Under the pieces are notes generated by a model that ran no database searches, was not told where the DNA came from, and saw only the letters and a list, made by a program, of their open reading frames with translations. This document shows positions 60,729-64,000 of a stretch of DNA of 64,000 nucleotides, one piece after another (position 1 is the first letter of the stretch; each line of letters begins with the position of its first letter). A program made the translations under genes and the position numbers. Location: assembly GCA_023375675.1 (NCBI GenBank), contig JALQBC010000001.1:2170001-2234000 (forward strand), given 5' to 3'. The DNA is from Cytospora piceicola (taxonomy: Eukaryota; Ascomycota; Sordariomycetes; Diaporthales; Cytosporaceae).

Positions 60729-61200
60729 GAATGAAGCCAGGGGACCTGGATACGTATACACCTTCCCAAAACTGGTGAGGGCCAGGGTTCGTCGCCTTCC
60801 AGCCTTGTGGCTCTCCACAGTACTGTGTAAGTATGTAAGAAAGGTTTTTGACACAAGCTGGCCAGGCCTAGACTCTTTACATGTGCTGATGTGTTGATGC
60901 CAAACAAAGAATACGAAGTACAGTACGTACCCAATCCTGGCAGGCGTACCTGGCGGTAGGGCTGAAAATTTGGGCGTCAAAACGTTTGTCGTTTATCATC
61001 GCGCGATGATGAATTGTTGAAGAAAGTCCCACCTCGGCGACCCCGTGATAAACTCGCGACTAGCAGATGGCAATTGGCAAATGGCAGGTGGTGGCAGTTG
61101 ACAAGCGGGCAGAGCGGGAACTGGTAGTCTAAGTGGCAAGCGACAGGGTGGCAAGTGGCAAGTGGCAACTGACAGCCGGCAGAACCGTTTGTCTGTTTGG

Positions 61201-61218
61201 TACTTACTTAAGTAAGTA
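61201..61218. repeat. 18 bp perfect palindrome TACTTACTTAAGTAAGTA
   Basis: Self-complementary sequence; a variant of the TACCTAGGTA-type motif seen in other spacers of the window. Confidence 0.85.
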
Positions 61219-63495
61219 TGTACTCCAGCACTTTGGTGGCTGTCCATGTGGGTATATGTCAAATGTGTTGTTCCAAGGTTGCCGGCAATAAAGTATCATC
61301 CCCTCACTGCCTTAGGCCAGCAATTGTACCATGTAAGAAACCTGCTTCTTCGTACCCGAGAAATAAGAGTTTTGGATCGATAGTCACCATGTATGTATCA
61401 GCCCATCATTCGGGGCTTGTGTTTCACCTTCTTTGTTGCGCCCAGCCATACAGTCCGATATATACATACACAGTACCTAGCTGCGATATCTCGGTACATC
61501 GCCAGCCAGGGAGTGCCATGCTGCCATGGATTCCAGGAACAGCTAGCCGAACCATGGTGACATCTCAATCTCTTTTCCTCCACGTGGTTTAAATCCCGAG
61601 AGCTACCTGTGGCTGTATGAACCTTGACCGGCACCCACTGGGGGAGATGAATATTGAAGAGAGAGGGCCCTCGGGCCCAGGGGGCCTTCAGCTGAGAACT
61701 CCGGGCGGCGTACCTTTAACACTGACTGCTGTGGGTCCTCTGAAGCACTACCACTTGCCTTTGCGGCAGGGAACCTGACAACGGGCACACCTTTTGGCCT
61801 GCTGATGCTCAGTCAGGCAGTAAAACAAACCATAGACCAGTGGCCGTTTCTTTCAGGGCTGTCACATACAGGGACGAGGGCAACGCCACAGCTTGAAAAA
61901 ACATGGGTTCGGGAGTCAGGTGCATTATGAAATAGGGGCGGAGGGTGGGGGAGTGAATGTTTCCAAGAATGCCCGAGCACGAACTGAAATGACCTCGAGC
62001 TCGGCCTGCTGGAGATAAAAAAGATACCAGCCTGATCACTGATCATCCCAGGTCTACTGTGTACACATAAATGGCTGTCCGGATAATCCGTACGACTTGG
62101 TACTGCTGATCAAGAATGGAGATTGGAGTAGCAATTGACAGATCTGCTTCAATCTGCAATAAGCACAGGGAACGTGCACACGCAGGCTGGCAGAAAAGCA
62201 TGGCAAAAGTGGGACTGCCACGTGGTAAGACGACGAGCCATGCCATACACGTTGATCGCCTCCTCGTTGCTGTTTTGTCTTCCAAGGTTGTGAGAACAAG
62301 AAAAGTACGGAGTACATACATCTACCAACCTCCACTACAGTAGAATCCACACGACTTGGCATTCATCACCGCCATGCCATGAAATGGAAACCCATCAACA
62401 CCGAAACTTAGTTACAGCCAAACAAACCCCTCGACTCCCGAACCATGACGGGTTCCTTACGGCCTGCCCCCCTTGGCAAATTTCACCTCAGCTTCCCTTA
62501 GCCGCAGGTCTAACTCCGGACTTTGACGCTGGCGCGCTCGGACTTTGGATCCCTTGGGCATGGCGCCGCCAAGGACACTGGGGCAACGCCCCTTTGGGGT
62601 TTTCACGTGGGCGTGCTTGGCATGGCAGCATTAACCTCACGCTCCTCTTTCACACGTGGCTGGGCCGGGCTCTGGAGACAGGAACATGGCAGGTCGCGCA
62701 TCTGGGTACCAGCAGGCGCTGGCTAATGATGAGCGAGCACACACACACACCATCGTCACATTAACGGCTGCTTGTTGTGTTATTCCCGGGTGCATGTGAG
62801 ACATGAACAGCCAAAGTCGAACGGTTTTCTTGGTTGCGATGCAAAAGCGGTAAGGCTCAGTAAATGAGAATTTCTTTGTTGACCGGACACATCACACACG
62901 AAGCCATGCATGTCTGACCATGGCGGTCAGCGGCCATGATGGACGTGCTTGATTCAAATTTCAGAAGGCACCTCAGGAGCAGACCCATGTTCCACTTGGA
63001 CAACAGTTGGGAAGATTTTGATTTATTTCTCGCTTTCTCTTTTTCCTCTCTCAAGGGGCGGTATGGGGCGGGCGCATATGGGAGATGGTAGCCGAGCCGG
63101 TGGTTCTATCAGCCTTGGTGCGATTTCGGTTGTCGTGGCTGTCATGCCAAATAAGATCACCACCATCGCACCATGTGCTCTAGTTGCACCGACGATGGGG
63201 CTGACTGAGCGAACGTGGGATTGTCTCACCGCATGCTACTCAGACCCTTCACCGCACAAGCTCTGAGGTAGCACATACCAACACATGCCGAATCGGTGTG
63301 TTGCGCCAGAATAGGCGACATCTGGAGTGTCCAGCCTTTACAGGCCCAATGATATCATATCGTCAGTCACACCGGATCTGGCGGCTCAAAGGGGTCCGGA
63401 AAACCAGCGGCGATACCTCCGAAAGGACGCGTCAAGGTATTCGCTGGACGGCCGGGCTGCACCGTCATCGCCGGGCTTATCTGTGGAAACCTCGA

Positions 63496-63519
63496 ATCCG
63501 GCCATCCGGCCATCCGGCC
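63496..63519. repeat. Tandem repeat, unit ATCCGGCC
   Basis: Three perfect 8-base copies. Confidence 0.85.
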
Positions 63520-64000
63520 CAAAAGTAAGTATCAGCCTCCTTTGTATATAATCCTGCAATTCTCAGACCCCATGGTACCATCATATGCGCTGCCTCTGTC
63601 AGAATTAATATCTGTCGCTGTATGGGCCTCCTCATCACCAGACTCACTGCGCCGTCTGTGTCAGTATCCGGTCGACGACAGCAACACACGCCAGACTTCT
63701 GAAACCTTGTACTACCGGCCCAACCAAACCTACCAAGTACACGCTCCCTGCCTCCGGCAAGCTTGGATCCCGCCTCGCGTCCACAAATCGATCAGTGGGC
63801 ACCCGAGTGATACGGCGGCGGCGGTCTCGGCAGCCTGTGAGATGAGATCCGGTGGCCCGGCACTGAACTGTCTCGCAAAGCAATATATATCAAAAACGTG
63901 GGCAGCCTGTCGTCCTCTGGGCCTGTATGACGCTGCACTGGAGGGTGGGGGACCCACACATACTCGCCGATACCCAGTACACGGGATATCTGTGTTGCAT

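Larger units (their letters stand above)
55924..64000. other. 8 kb region without a supported gene
   Basis: Lies behind the rgs1/flbA start and runs to the window end. No frame has recognisable domains, and attempts to join short frames by splicing gave nothing convincing. The part next to 55924 should hold the rgs1/flbA promoter and probably a long leader. Base composition is not strongly AT-rich. It contains many short tandem repeats, microsatellites, homopurine/homopyrimidine tracts, one 16 bp inverted repeat and one 18 bp palindrome, listed separately. Confidence 0.5.

Noticed and set aside
60336..60980. 214-codon minus-strand frame
   Set aside because: No recognisable domain; crosses the GGAGATG tandem repeat; no splice or start context in support.

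Overview
The window looks like nuclear DNA of a filamentous ascomycete (Pezizomycotina, most likely a Sordariomycete). Genes are split by short introns of about 50-135 nt with GTRNGT donors, CTNAC-type branch sites and YAG acceptors. The families are typical of this group: an Mbp1-type APSES factor, an FlbA/Rgs1-type regulator, fungal KatG, a CENP-L/Fta1 kinetochore subunit, a microsomal P450 and plant cell-wall hydrolases. All exon boundaries were read by hand and checked by reading-frame closure. No tRNA, rRNA, CRISPR array or intact transposon was recognised.

Layout, left to right. 1-6 kb: gene-poor DNA around one secreted GH10 xylanase. 6-17.4 kb: a multi-exon gene with three WFG/ExoX-C-like modules, a cytosolic 5'-nucleotidase-type phosphoesterase, a GNAT (SSAT-like) acetyltransferase convergent with an LYR-motif protein, and the Mbp1-like cell-cycle factor. 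18.4-26.2 kb: a secreted CVNH-like protein, a Vac1/Pep7-type FYVE tether, Met8 (siroheme synthesis) and a probable Fta1/CENP-L. 27.6-35.7 kb: catalase-peroxidase KatG with a possible alternative mitochondrial start, then a large DExH helicase with a mitochondrial-type leader. 36.9-42.9 kb: an accessory-looking group made of a RidA-amine oxidase fusion, a P450, a small membrane-protein-like gene or remnant, and a secreted rhamnogalacturonan acetylesterase. 44.3-48.2 kb: a 591-residue protein of unknown function and a small mitochondrial membrane protein. 49.7-55.9 kb: a GPI-anchored collagen-like wall protein and the FlbA/Rgs1 RGS protein. 55.9-64 kb: an 8 kb stretch with no convincing gene, rich in short tandem repeats, with a 16 bp inverted repeat and an 18 bp palindrome.

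The xylanase and the pectin-side-chain esterase point to growth on plant material. Mbp1 (G1/S control), Rgs1/FlbA (G-alpha control of development), Fta1 (kinetochore), Vac1 (vacuolar traffic), Met8 (siroheme for sulfite and nitrite reductases) and KatG (peroxide defence) are housekeeping or regulatory. No biosynthetic pathway can be proven; the RidA-oxidase/P450 pair is the only group that resembles a small metabolic cluster. The most unusual items are the triple WFG-module gene, the RidA-oxidase fusion, the collagen-like GPI protein built by apparent exon duplication, and a recurrent TACCTAGGTA-type motif confined to spacers.
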